Shown piece by piece: positions 32,641-40,603 of a stretch of 64,000 bases of DNA. The translations under genes and the position numbers were made by a program. The stretch is from NCBI GenBank assembly GCA_900317055.1, contig ONFF01000002.1, positions 124,001 to 188,000 on the forward strand. Reading direction: 5' to 3'. This stretch comes from an uncultured Bacteroidales bacterium (GTDB lineage Bacteria; Bacteroidota; Bacteroidia; Bacteroidales; F082). Numbering within the stretch: position 1 is the stretch's first letter; every line of letters starts with the position of its first letter. Under the pieces are notes generated by a model, which saw only the letters and a list, made by a program, of their open reading frames with translations, searched no databases and was not told the DNA's origin.

Positions 32641-33612
32641 TCAAAGATTTGCTTTATACCATTCAATCGCCTCATTCAACCCACGGGCAAAATCATACTC
32701 AGGATCATAGCCCAACAATTTCTTCGCCTTGCTGATATCGGCATTACTATGTTTGATGTCGCCTGGGCGGTCGGGGCCAAAGTGCGGTTCGATGTTCTTG
32801 TCCAAGGCTTTGGTCAAGCTATAATAAATGTCAATGAGGTACTCCCTGCCGCCATAAGCCACATTGAACACCTCACCATTGGCCTCATCAGGAGCCAGAC
32901 AAGCCTTCAAATTGGCCTCAATCACATTTTCGATATAGGTGAAGTCGCGACTCTGCTTGCCATCACCGTTAATAGTGGGTTGTTCATTGTTCAACAGCAT
33001 CTTGATGAACTTGGGAATCACAGCGGCATAAGCACCATTCGGATCCTGTCGTCTTCCAAAAACATTGAAATATCTTAAACCTATGGTCTTCAAGCCATAG
33101 TGTCTGGTATATTGCTTAGCCCATTCTTCGTCACAACGTTTGCTCACAGCATAGGGAGACAATAAATTCCCCTCCACACCCTCTTGCTTGGGTAGATGAG
33201 CCTCATCGCCATAGACGGATGAACTGGAAGCATAGACAAAGGTCTTCACATGGTTTTGTCTGGCGGCCTCCAACATGTTTAATGTGCCTTGTATGTTATT
33301 CAAACTGTAAAACAGAGGCATTTCGATGCTCCTAGGTACACTTCCCCATGCAGCCTCGTTCATTACATAATCCACTCCTTCGCAGGCTTTCATGCAGGTG
33401 TCTAAGTCTTTGATGTCGCCCTTGATGAACTCGTAGTTCGGGTTGTCGAGGAAGATATCCACGTTGGACTGCTTGCCCGTGCTCAAGTCATCCAAGCAAC
33501 GGACTTTATGGCCTAATTTAAGAATGGCCTCGCAGAGGTTGGAGCCGATGAAGCCGGCACCGCCCGTGACGAGGAATAAAGTGTCTTGGGGAAATTTGAG
33601 GTTTGTGTACAT
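32641..33612 (-). CDS. UDP-N-acetylglucosamine 4-epimerase (WbpP/TviC-like)
   Basis: A 323-residue extended SDR. VTGGAGFIGSNLCEAIL is the NAD loop; YASSSSVYGDE and YAVSKRCDEEWAKQY give the catalytic S and Y-x3-K. The KGDIKDLDTCMKACEGVDYV and NEAAWGSVPRSIE stretches are typical of the WbpP/WbgU group that prefers N-acetylated substrates. With the WbpO-like dehydrogenase it would yield UDP-GalNAc/GlcNAc uronic acid. A TATCTTTG box lies 217 bases upstream with a conserved leader element between. Confidence 0.9.
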   Translation of the reverse strand: MYTNLKFPQDTLFLVTGGAGFIGSNLCEAILKLGHKVRCLDDLSTGKQSNVDIFLDNPNYEFIKGDIKDLDTCMKACEGVDYVMNEAAWGSVPRSIEMPLFYSLNNIQGTLNMLEAARQNHVKTFVYASSSSVYGDEAHLPKQEGVEGNLLSPYAVSKRCDEEWAKQYTRHYGLKTIGLRYFNVFGRRQDPNGAYAAVIPKFIKMLLNNEQPTINGDGKQSRDFTYIENVIEANLKACLAPDEANGEVFNVAYGGREYLIDIYYSLTKALDKNIEPHFGPDRPGDIKHSNADISKAKKLLGYDPEYDFARGLNEAIEWYKANL

Positions 33613-33629
33613 TAACGTTTAATTGAGAA

Positions 33630-33712
33630 TTGACAATTGATAATTGATAGTTTGGAGTTGAGGTTTTAGAGTTTAGAGGCAGTTGTGAGTGTAGAGTTGT
33701 TAGTTGAGAGTA
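33630..33712. repeat. TTGATAATTGA / TTTAGAGGCAGTTG repeat
   Basis: TTGACAATTGATAATTGATA is followed by GTTTTAGAGTTTAGAGGCAG and TTGTGAGTGTAGAGTTGTTA. The second part is nearly identical to copies at about 34.94 and 35.04 kb. Confidence 0.75.
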
Positions 33713-33720
33713 AATCCTTT

Positions 33721-33766
33721 TTACGGCTTCGCCTTGTCAGTCACAGATTGTGGTGGCAAGGGGGGC
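33721..33766 (-). promoter_or_regulatory. Conserved leader element, copy 2 (before WbpP-like epimerase)
   Basis: The minus strand reads CCCCTTGCCACCACA, ATCTGTGACTGACAAGGCGA and AGCCGTAA, differing from copy 1 at 17494-17536 at very few positions. It lies between a TATCTTTG box and the gene start. The nested CCTTG/CAAGG and CACA/TGTG pairings are kept. Confidence 0.55.
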
Positions 33767-33828
33767 TAAATTAGTTATGAACGGGACTTCACAACTTCTG
33801 ATTGAAGCCTTCAGTTCGTATTTGGTTG

Positions 33829-33836
33829 CAAAGATA
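33829..33836 (-). promoter_or_regulatory. Bacteroidota -7 promoter box for the WbpP-like epimerase
   Basis: The minus strand reads TATCTTTG followed by C, matching TAnnTTTG. It lies about 217 bases upstream of the epimerase start and drives the same direction. Confidence 0.6.
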
Positions 33837-33920
33837 AGGGATTTTTGGTTTTAGAATTCTGATCCTTGAATGACACTTCCTAGGGCTGCGAAGGGTTTGT
33901 TTTTGCTCGCACTTGGGTGT

Positions 33921-34760
33921 CTAATCTTTCTTCTTCTTTTTACCCTTCAACATCTTCTTTTCCTCGCTGGCCAAGCGACGCTCTACTTTTTTGACATCTT
34001 CTGCAGGCGGGAAGCTTTCGGGTATAATACCGCGCTCGGTAAGCATTTTACGCACAGCCGCGTTGTTTTCAACATGTTCCCTTGTGATGGAAGCTTCGCC
34101 CTGTAAGTCTTTTGCCTGCACGTTCACGCTGGTCATCTCTGCGGCAAAGTCCTTTGCTTTGATACTGATTGTAGGCAAAAAGTCGGCAAGAGGGCGCGAC
34201 TGGGGTGCACCAAGACGGTGCTTCATCATATTGGTGCTTAGATGGAACAATGCTTGGTCTCCTTTTGAACGAATGATGGCAAAAGTCTGGTCGTTAACGC
34301 CTCGCTCATACAAAATGCCTGACAACTTGCGCTCCGTTTCCTGCAATTTGGCACGAGCTTTAACGCGCTCTGTCTCAAGCAATCGCTGCTCTATCAGTTC
34401 AGCCTTGCGGGTCTGAACTGCAAAATAGGTTTGAGCAAAGGCTATTTGAGGCTTACGCGGATCGCCATTCTGCGCTATCAAGTAACAAGCATAACGAGTC
34501 AACATAATGTCATCTACCTCACGCTGAGCTCCTTTAGCAAGGTCTATCATTTTGCTGACGTCAGCAAAATGATCAGTTATCTCCTGTCCAGCATTTTGGC
34601 AAGCCTCTTTTGCCTTGTCTATCACGTTGTTGAAGTTACGCCACTGCTGATAACCCAATAACGTGCATAGTTCTCGTGCACTCCAACATTCCGTCTCTTC
34701 TATCATGCATACCGCATCCTCATAACTCTTGAAAAGTGCCAATACTTCTTCTTTTTTCAT
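33921..34760 (-). CDS. dinD: DNA-damage-inducible protein D (DinD)
   Basis: 279 residues, the normal DinD length. [20 protein letters not shown] (about 22-41), [20 protein letters not shown] and [20 protein letters not shown] are the conserved DinD/BRO-N-like segments, followed by the basic [12 protein letters not shown] and a lysine-rich tail ([12 protein letters not shown]). DinD is known in E. coli as an SOS gene that interferes with RecA; its role in Bacteroidota is not established. It stands alone between repeat-filled gaps. An inverted repeat inside the gene (ATCATTTTGCTGACGTCAGC) is a chance coding feature or a binding site. Confidence 0.88.
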   Translation of the reverse strand: MKKEEVLALFKSYEDAVCMIEETECWSARELCTLLGYQQWRNFNNVIDKAKEACQNAGQEITDHFADVSKMIDLAKGAQREVDDIMLTRYACYLIAQNGDPRKPQIAFAQTYFAVQTRKAELIEQRLLETERVKARAKLQETERKLSGILYERGVNDQTFAIIRSKGDQALFHLSTNMMKHRLGAPQSRPLADFLPTISIKAKDFAAEMTSVNVQAKDLQGEASITREHVENNAAVRKMLTERGIIPESFPPAEDVKKVERRLASEEKKMLKGKKKKKD

Positions 34761-35248
34761 AACTTTGTTTGATTTCTGTTCTACGCTATCATAATCTCGT
34801 CAATATCTCCACAATCTATAAATTTGCAACGCTAACCCACAAACGAAAACCATCTTAACCTCACCTATCTGTGGTTCAAACTTCGAGACGCATTACACTC
34901 CGCCTTGTCAGTCATTTTCATAAGTTTAGAGTTTAGTGTTTAGAGGCAGTTGTGAGTGTAGAGTTGTTAGTTGAGAGTAGATCCATTTAACGGCTTCGCC
35001 TTGTCAGTCATTTTCATGAGTTGAGTGTTTAGAGTTTAGAGGCAGTTGTGAGTGTAGAGTTTAGAGTTGAAAGTGTAATTCTCTTTTCGTTTCTTTCGGG
35101 TTTTCCGATGTTTAAAACTACAACGCTATCGAACTCAAATAGTTCAAGAACTCTTTCACGTTTGCAAAGGAATTAAGTAAAACGCAGGGTTAGTTGGTCA
35201 TCAAAGCGATAATTAACGAATCAATTAAATAGGCGATTAATTACCCGA
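34761..35248. other. 488-base intergenic region with duplicated repeat block
   Basis: No gene seen. It holds two copies of a block made of a CGCCTTGTCAGTCATTTTCA segment plus a TTTAGAGGCAGTTGTGAGTG repeat (34899-35075). The parts next to dinD and next to the downstream gene show nothing I can name. Confidence 0.6.
34899..35075. repeat. Tandem duplicate of leader half-element plus TTTAGAG repeat
   Basis: Two blocks of about 90 bases. Each begins CGCCTTGTCAGTCATTTTCA, continues with GTTTAGAG-type units, and then has AGAGGCAGTTGTGAGTGTAG. CGCCTTGTCAGTCA is the 3-prime half of the leader element found before ugd, the WbpP-like epimerase and the PtuA-like gene. These copies lie upstream of dinD. 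Confidence 0.7.
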
Positions 35249-35926
35249 CTATGCTTCTTCCAACTGTATTCTCAATTCACCCAACCGCATCAGTTCAGAA
35301 TTCTTATCGCTTTCTATCTTCAAATAAGCCATTTGTTTCCAAAACTCGCGCACCAACGGACTCGTCTGGATATGTCTCATGCAAATGTCAACAATCTGCT
35401 TGTTTAGTTTTACTATTTTGTCTATCGTGCTCTTTTTCACATTACCATCAGCCAAGTCTTTTTCGATTTCTTGCACATCTGAACCAAGCAAAACACAGCT
35501 AAGCTCTTCAAGTCCATTCTTGTCATCTTCTGTAATGGTCGGCATAGCTTTAAATGTTGCTATGGCCGATAGCATACTTCTGATATAGTTTATGAAGCTG
35601 TCATGCCAATTGGCGAGGTATTGAGATTGTGCCTTGGTTGGCTTTCTTTGGTCATGGCAACAGTCAAGACTAGCTTCAGGACTGTAGATATAGCCACGCC
35701 CCTTTTCAGTAAGTCGAAGGCATTGTGGCGTTCCTTCCTCGTATGTGAAATAACCGTTTTCAATAAGTTCGTTAAATACACCAACAAACAAGTCTCGCTC
35801 CTTAGGGTTCAACTCAAGAAGTCTGTTCTGGATAATACGGAACAAGACAATTTGCCCTGCACCTACATTGGCTTGTCTGAAAAAGTCAAGTATCCATTCC
35901 GCCATCTCGCTTTTCTTCGTCATCAT
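35249..35926 (-). CDS. Unknown protein with winged-helix-like N-terminus, third gene of the Septu-like cassette
   Basis: 225 residues. The N-terminal ~85 residues (ILDFFRQANVGAGQIVLFRI, FNELIENGYFTYEEGTPQCL, LTEKGRGYIYSP) read like a winged-helix domain. The rest is helical and charged, with no membrane segment. The start overlaps the stop of the broken HNH gene by 4 bases (ATGA), so it belongs to the same operon. I cannot name the family; a DNA-binding regulator or a third working part of the defence unit are both possible. Confidence 0.65.
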   Translation of the reverse strand: MMTKKSEMAEWILDFFRQANVGAGQIVLFRIIQNRLLELNPKERDLFVGVFNELIENGYFTYEEGTPQCLRLTEKGRGYIYSPEASLDCCHDQRKPTKAQSQYLANWHDSFINYIRSMLSAIATFKAMPTITEDDKNGLEELSCVLLGSDVQEIEKDLADGNVKKSTIDKIVKLNKQIVDICMRHIQTSPLVREFWKQMAYLKIESDKNSELMRLGELRIQLEEA

Positions 35927-36546
35927 AATGCTTCCTTTTCTTCATTTACTCTTTCTTTCAACAGCTGTTCGACGACGCTGATGAAACCATTGGGTTGCAA
36001 GGCCTCCAATATTTCATGATTCGTCAAACCCTCAAAAGAGCTCAAATCCAAATTGAGAATAAACTTGCGACGTTCCATCAAACTGCCTTCGTTCAGGTTG
36101 AACGAGTCTATTGTATAATTAACCCGTTCTTTTTCAGCATCTCCCAATCCATCCATAGGCACCATTTTCCCCGAAAGCTCATATTTGAAAAACTGTTGCG
36201 CATCTTCAACAACCGGGTTGATGAGTCTTTCATTGTCCGTTTGATTGCAAACAACATTGTCTTTGTATCTTGCTCCGTAAGTATCATCTTTACTGTCAAC
36301 AACATAATTGTTTCACTCGAATATAAGATTCGGATACAACGTCTGCTTCTTGAAATGGTCTATGTGTGAGTTTTCATATCTAATGGGAGCCTCTGTATAG
36401 CCACTCAAACCATGTTGTTCTTGGTTTAGAATATGTTCACGCCAAATGGGACTCGCCTCTTTCGCATCTTCCCATCTGTCATGGTGATTGTGACGGATAA
36501 AGTCAACAAAATGTTGAATAGGGGCACCTTTATCAAGCTTTCTCAT
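35923..36546 (-). pseudogene. ptuB: HNH nuclease gene of PtuB type interrupted by a TGA
   Basis: From ATG 36546 the frame reads MRKLDKGAPIQHFVDFIRHN, then ENSHIDHFKKQTLYPNLIFE and TGA at 36313-36315. It continues in the same frame NNYVVDSKDDTYGARYKDNV to the normal end at 35923: 208 codons with one internal stop. Related nucleases have a tryptophan at that place (L-x-F-x-W-x-N), so one TGG-to-TGA change explains it. The cut falls just after the IDHF histidine motif, so the truncated product lacks part of the nuclease fold. The start overlaps the ATPase gene by 14 bases. A readthrough product cannot be excluded. Confidence 0.8.
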
Positions 36547-37777
36547 AAGCTTTTCTCTTTTGGGCCAACTGCAAACGCATTTTGGCCGACTCTTCAAACT
36601 GAACACCAAGTTTGGCCAGTGTATCCAAATTCCGCTCAACCAATTCTATATCCGTCTTTTCTTTTGCCAACTCGGAAGCAACTCCATCTATCATAGTTTG
36701 TACTTCTGGGTTACGTACTTCATTCAAACTGAAAAAACGTTTCAAAATATAGTCTCCATTATCTCCGTATGGAATGTCAGACACCTCCAAACGTTTCCCA
36801 TCTCGCAATACGACCAATTGTCCACTGTCTCTCAAACTTGACAAAACAAGTGAAGAGTGAGATGTGATGAAGAATTGACAGTTAGGGAACTTCTTTTCTA
36901 GATTGCTGATGACATGGAGTTGCCACGAAGGATGCAAATGTAAATCCACTTCATCTATCATCACAATTTGTGAGCCCAATAAAGGAGAGTCACCGCCAAC
37001 ATTGCTTGTCGCCAAGCGTCTTGCAATGTCAAGAACAAGAGTGATATAACACTTCTCACCATCAGACAACTTGTCAAAACTAATCTTTTGGTTGTTTTTT
37101 TGAATCACCAGTTGTGTTGGCTTGTCTTCAATCCTAAGGTTCGAGTAGCCAGGAAACACATCCGATAAACAATCCCTAACAGCATCCAACGCTTCGTTAT
37201 GGTATTTTGGATTGAACCAAACTTTCATGCGGTTTTCTTCGTTTTCACTTTCGTAAAACCAGTTGAAAAACGATTTCCAATTGGCAGATGCAGAACTATC
37301 AAAAATAGAAAGATCTTTTTTCTTTTTGGACAAAGACTTGTCGTAACGAACGGGATTTACATTCCGATTGACCCCATAATACGATAACAGAGGCTTCTCT
37401 TTCTCAAAAGACGACTGTATTTGTTCGACAAACCTATTCAATTGTTCCAAATCCGTTTGTTTTTGTGGTTCGGGATGAGAAGCTTGTTTGGATTTATAAA
37501 GAGTCCAACTCGCATGTATGCCATCATGCTCAACCATAACAGACATAAAACAATACTGGGCTCCGAAACGGATGTCATCTTTATGGATAGATTTACCCTT
37601 GCCTTTTGTAGAGTCGAGTCTTGCGACAAGCCATGAGTAAAGAATGTTTATGGCATCCAACACTGTTGATTTTCCAGCTCCGTTGTCACCAATAAACACA
37701 TTTACACTATTGGAACAATCTAATTCCAAATACTCAATCGCACGAAAGTTTTCTATGACAAGATGCTTGATGATCAT
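36533..37777 (-). CDS. ptuA: PtuA-like AAA/ABC-type ATPase (Septu-like defence)
   Basis: 414 residues. NVFIGDNGAGKSTVLDAINI (about 25-44) is the Walker A, KLSDGEKCYITLVLDIARRL the ABC-like signature, and QIVMIDEVDLHLHPSWQLHV the Walker B. A helical insert lies between, and a coiled-coil-like end (QLAQKRKAYEKA) follows. This is the layout of PtuA and retron-associated ATPases that partner an HNH nuclease. The nuclease gene overlaps it by 14 bases. No reverse transcriptase is present, so it is Septu-like and not a retron. It is intact; only the nuclease carries a stop. A TATCTTTG box lies about 205 bases upstream. Confidence 0.82.
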   Translation of the reverse strand: MIIKHLVIENFRAIEYLELDCSNSVNVFIGDNGAGKSTVLDAINILYSWLVARLDSTKGKGKSIHKDDIRFGAQYCFMSVMVEHDGIHASWTLYKSKQASHPEPQKQTDLEQLNRFVEQIQSSFEKEKPLLSYYGVNRNVNPVRYDKSLSKKKKDLSIFDSSASANWKSFFNWFYESENEENRMKVWFNPKYHNEALDAVRDCLSDVFPGYSNLRIEDKPTQLVIQKNNQKISFDKLSDGEKCYITLVLDIARRLATSNVGGDSPLLGSQIVMIDEVDLHLHPSWQLHVISNLEKKFPNCQFFITSHSSLVLSSLRDSGQLVVLRDGKRLEVSDIPYGDNGDYILKRFFSLNEVRNPEVQTMIDGVASELAKEKTDIELVERNLDTLAKLGVQFEESAKMRLQLAQKRKAYEKA

Positions 37778-37867
37778 AAAACAACAATTAAAGTCCGTTT
37801 ATTATTATATGTAGGGTACTTGGTTCCGCACCACCTTCCACGGGGATGACACGCCTGCTGTATGGAT

Positions 37868-37907
37868 AGCTTCGCCCCGTCAGTCACATTCCGTGTTGAC
37901 AAAGGGC
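37868..37907 (-). promoter_or_regulatory. Conserved leader element, copy 3 (before PtuA-like gene), diverged
   Basis: The minus strand reads CCCTTTGTCAACACGG, AATGTGACTGACGGGGCGAA and GC. It keeps the core TGTGACTGAC and the CAC/GTG inner pairing, with outer stem bases changed on both sides in a way that still allows pairing. Two other copies lie before ugd and the WbpP-like epimerase. Confidence 0.45.
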
Positions 37908-37982
37908 TGGTTTTCAACAATTTTACAAGTAAACCGAATGCAAGCTATATGCATCAATTTGCTTGCTTTTATTTTAGGGTAC

Positions 37983-37990
37983 AAAGATAA
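37983..37990 (-). promoter_or_regulatory. Bacteroidota -7 promoter box for the PtuA-like gene
   Basis: The minus strand reads TATCTTTG followed by T, matching TAnnTTTG. It lies about 205 bases upstream of the ATPase start, like the other two leader-bearing genes. Confidence 0.6.
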
Positions 37991-38155
37991 AGGTTTTTCT
38001 TATAAATAACTCCTTTTTTAAGATAATGAGGTATTATATCGAATTCCCCTGAAGAGGGGACAAAAAACAAGCGGACTCGGTTGGATCGAATCCGCATGCT
38101 ATTCAGACAAATTTATTTATGAAGTGAAAAGGTGTTTCCTTCGCTCTTGGAATAC

Positions 38156-38194
38156 TGTTGGCATAGTCTAGCAAACTGTTTGAGTACGCCAACA
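38156..38194. repeat. Hairpin repeat, copy 2
   Basis: TGTTGGCATA and TACGCCAACA pair over 10 bases with one G-T type mismatch, around a loop like that of copy 1 at 17697-17735. The four differences between copies in the shared reading frame AKVLAYSNSLLDYANS all fall at third codon positions. Confidence 0.55.
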
Positions 38195-38354
38195 CCTTGG
38201 CATCACCATGCTCAGACATCACCAAGTTTTTACCAAAATGGTCCAAGATTTTAAGGATCTTGGTTCAGACGTGTTATCACGACACAATGTCGCAAAAACT
38301 TGACAGGCATGGGACAAGCATCTGTAACGCGGTCACGGTGAGGGAATAAAATGC

Positions 38355-38579
38355 TCAGAACATGGCGGCGATACTGTGGCGGTGCTTTTTGCGATAGTTA
38401 GGATTGGGTATCATAAACCGTTGCTTTTCCTCATCGGAAAGATCAGCAATAGCAACACCCTTACTATCGGCATACGCCTTGATGGCCCGAATGTCAACAA
38501 GATAAGGCATCAACGACTCATCTACAGGCTCGTATTCCTGCGACAAATAATCCTTATATTTCTTCTCCAGTATAAGCAT
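38355..38579 (-). CDS. Small unknown protein (possible partner of the GNAT gene)
   Basis: 74 residues starting MLILEKKYKDYLSQEYEPVD. It has a hydrophilic, mixed-charge composition, a likely helical C-terminal half (DEEKQRFMIPNPNYRKKHRH), and no membrane segment. It overlaps the GNAT gene by 26 bases, so the two are translationally coupled, as in two-gene toxin-antitoxin units. I do not recognise the family, and which member would be toxic cannot be told. Confidence 0.55.
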   Translation of the reverse strand: MLILEKKYKDYLSQEYEPVDESLMPYLVDIRAIKAYADSKGVAIADLSDEEKQRFMIPNPNYRKKHRHSIAAMF

Positions 38580-39123
38580 AGCTATAAGTTTTAATTATTT
38601 CTTGCATCTCTTTTTCAAACACACAGAACTGATAAGGATGAAGTATGCCAACATGGGTGGCGTTCATCTTCTCCATATAGTGCTGCAGCACTTTCTGGTT
38701 GGCGGCATAGCCATAGACGGCGCCACCGAAGCCTGCTTTGGCCGATTCGCTTCCGGCAATGGCGAACAGATGGCCGCCAACCCCAGCATACTTTGGCATA
38801 TCGTACATCTGAGGATTGTTCTGTGGAGCAGTGCACATCCAAGCGATGTACATGGCCTTTAACTCATCGTTACGTTTGAGAGCCACAAGCCCCTGAATAT
38901 CAACTGTCCCTTCCAACACCAAGGCATACACCTCGTAATCCTCCACTATTTTTCCCCAGTTGACATACCAGCCGCTTTTGCGGTTAAATTTACCGAGGAA
39001 GCTCTTGCGCCGGATACGAATAACCTCGGTATTCACCACCTCGCCCGTCAGATTATCCTTCAGGCAAGGGGTAAAATCATCAATCCACACATCAATTTCC
39101 CTTATCTTGCTTCCGTCACCCAT
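38554..39123 (-). CDS. GNAT-fold acetyltransferase-like protein
   Basis: 189 residues. The central part ELKAMYIAWMCTAPQNNPQM leads to GVGGHLFAIAGSESAKAGFG, a G-x-G-type acetyl-CoA loop, and then YAANQKVLQHYMEKMNATHV, the typical late GNAT segment (A-N-x-x-x-x-x-H-Y-x-K). The N-terminal ~70 residues (REIDVWIDDFTPCLKD) are specific to this group. A GNAT followed by a small overlapping gene is a known toxin-antitoxin layout, but either gene could be a metabolic enzyme. A TATTTTTG box lies about 20 bases upstream. Confidence 0.6.
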   Translation of the reverse strand: MGDGSKIREIDVWIDDFTPCLKDNLTGEVVNTEVIRIRRKSFLGKFNRKSGWYVNWGKIVEDYEVYALVLEGTVDIQGLVALKRNDELKAMYIAWMCTAPQNNPQMYDMPKYAGVGGHLFAIAGSESAKAGFGGAVYGYAANQKVLQHYMEKMNATHVGILHPYQFCVFEKEMQEIIKTYSYAYTGEEI

Positions 39124-39142
39124 ATCGTAGGTTGTTGATTTG

Positions 39143-39150
39143 CAAAAATA
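39143..39150 (-). promoter_or_regulatory. Bacteroidota -7 promoter box for the GNAT gene
   Basis: The minus strand reads TATTTTTG followed by C, matching TAnnTTTG. It lies 20 bases upstream of the GNAT start, implying a very short leader. Confidence 0.5.
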
Positions 39151-39179
39151 CTAATTATTTCTATTCTCCGCAACCTGGA

Positions 39180-39262
39180 CAATGCGTTGAGAATTGAGAA
39201 TTGAGAATTTACAATTGATAGTTTAGTGTTTAGAGGCAGTGGATAGTGTAGAGTTGAGAGTT
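39180..39262. repeat. TTGAGAATTGAGAA / TTTAGAGGCAGTGG repeat
   Basis: GTTGAGAATTGAGAATTGAG is followed by ACAATTGATAG and TTTAGAGGCAGTGGATAGTG. It lies between the aminotransferase gene and the GNAT gene and belongs to the same family as the copy at 33.63 kb. Confidence 0.7.
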
Positions 39263-39282
39263 ATTTGCATCCAGAGCTATAC

Positions 39283-40536
39283 TCACCGAACGATGAGTTC
39301 CTTGATGGCTTCAACGATAAACCGAGCGTCATCCTCGGTCACATACGGACCGGATGGCAGGCACAAACCCACCTTGAACAAGGCTTCCGACACGCCATTG
39401 ACGTAGGCGGGAGCGTTCTTGTAAACCGGTTGCTTGTGCATGGGCTTCCACAAAGGACGACTCTCAATGTTCAACGCATCCAATCCTACGCGCAACGCCT
39501 CCACATTGTCGTTAGGCTGGCAATCGGTAGTAGGATTGTCGACAGCATGGATCACACTAGCAACTCCACCCACAACACCCGTGACGACCGTCTTATAGGC
39601 GTTCTCTTGCCCTTTTACCCTTACTGAAGGGTCGATGGTGATGGTGTTCAACCAATAATTGGAGTCGTAGCGCTTGTCTGGATTGGCATGCAACCTTATA
39701 CCCTCGACATCCTTAAACAGCTCCGCATATAGCGCGGCCAGTTTCTGATGATGTCGGATATGCTCATCGACAATGGTCATTTGACCTCGTCCTATCCCCG
39801 CACAAACATTGCTCATACGGTAGTTGTAACCGATGGCCTCGTGTTGGTAATAGGGATAAGCCTCGCGAGCTTGGGTAGCATACCAAAGGATCCTATCCTT
39901 CGATGCCTTGTCCTCGCAGATGAGCGCACCACCGCCAGAGGTGGTAATCATCTTGTTGCCATTGAAACTCAACACGCCATACTTGCCAAAGGTGCCCAAC
40001 ACACGCCCCTTCCATCTAGAGCCAAAGCCCTCAGCGGCATCTTCCATCACAGGAATGCCATATCGGTTGCCAATCTCCATGATGCGCTCGATGTCGTAAG
40101 GCATTCCATAGAGCGCCACGGGAACGATTGCCTTGGGTGTCTTACCCGTTTTTGCAATACGGTCTTTGATGGCTTCTTCCAACAAGTCCGGATCTATATT
40201 CCAAGAGTCCTTCTCCGAGTCAATAAAGACTGGCGTTGCACCTAAGTATGTAATAGGATTGGAAGAAGCGCAGAAAGTGAAGCTCTGGATCAAAACCTCA
40301 TCACCGGGACCCACACCACAGGCAAGCAAACCAAGGTGAACGGCCGCCGTACCCGAGGAGAGCGCCACCACTTCCTTGCCTTCGCCTACAAACTTCTGTA
40401 GGTCGTCTTCAAAGCCATTCACATTAGGACCCAGGGGTACCACCCAGTTGGTATCGAATGCCTCTTGAACATATTTTTGCTCATTGCCCGAAAGATGACA
40501 GAGGCAGAGCAGGATTTTTTCTTTTCTTTTCTCCAT
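39283..40536 (-). CDS. DegT/DnrJ-family sugar aminotransferase (PglE-like)
   Basis: About 417 residues from ATG 40536 (MEKRKEKILLCLCHLSGNEQ). The start is placed after an 18-codon upstream extension with poor fit. LSSGTAAVHLGLLACGVGPG is the cofactor-binding start, EDAAEGFGSRWKGR the PLP aspartate, and SFNGNKMITTSGGGAL contains the Schiff-base lysine. ESRPLWKPMHKQPVY is the conserved C-terminal strand. The motifs and length match PglE-type enzymes that convert a 4-keto sugar into UDP-4-amino sugar. The PglD/PglC-like genes in this block support a bacillosamine-like sugar, but no 4,6-dehydratase of PglF type is in view. Confidence 0.88.
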   Translation of the reverse strand: MEKRKEKILLCLCHLSGNEQKYVQEAFDTNWVVPLGPNVNGFEDDLQKFVGEGKEVVALSSGTAAVHLGLLACGVGPGDEVLIQSFTFCASSNPITYLGATPVFIDSEKDSWNIDPDLLEEAIKDRIAKTGKTPKAIVPVALYGMPYDIERIMEIGNRYGIPVMEDAAEGFGSRWKGRVLGTFGKYGVLSFNGNKMITTSGGGALICEDKASKDRILWYATQAREAYPYYQHEAIGYNYRMSNVCAGIGRGQMTIVDEHIRHHQKLAALYAELFKDVEGIRLHANPDKRYDSNYWLNTITIDPSVRVKGQENAYKTVVTGVVGGVASVIHAVDNPTTDCQPNDNVEALRVGLDALNIESRPLWKPMHKQPVYKNAPAYVNGVSEALFKVGLCLPSGPYVTEDDARFIVEAIKELIVR

Positions 40537-40603
40537 ATATGATTTATTATTTTTTCTTTTTTCCTCGTGCTCAAAGTGAGGGACAAGCACCTACTTACAA
40601 CTA

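Larger units (their letters stand above)
33613..33920. other. 308-base intergenic region upstream of the WbpP-like epimerase
   Basis: No gene seen. From 33612 rightward it holds AATTGACAATTGATAATTGA units, a TTTAGAG-family repeat (to about 33712), the conserved leader element (33721-33766) and a promoter box (33829-33836). The rest shows no feature I can name. Confidence 0.6.
37778..38354. other. 577-base intergenic region upstream of the PtuA-like gene
   Basis: No convincing gene. In the direction of transcription it holds a hairpin repeat (38156-38194), a promoter box (37983-37990) and a diverged leader element (37868-37907). Remaining sequence shows nothing I can name, apart from a short CCCCTGAAGAGGGG palindrome near 38046. 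Confidence 0.6.

Noticed and set aside
34899-35075. CRISPR-like array of repeats
   Set aside because: Units are degenerate, of unequal length and without unique spacers of constant size, and no cas gene is near.
32482-36315. Stop-codon reassignment or recoding to explain TAG and TGA in two genes
   Set aside because: The stops are different codons and would need different residues; all other genes in the window end normally at these codons, so ordinary nonsense mutations are simpler.
35249-37777. Retron (Ec78-like) instead of Septu
   Set aside because: The ATPase and HNH genes fit both, but no reverse transcriptase or msr-msd-like region is present on either side.
12421-39280. Prophage, conjugative element or transposon carrying the defence genes
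   Set aside because: No integrase, transposase, phage structural or mobilisation gene and no tRNA-type attachment site was found in the stretch.
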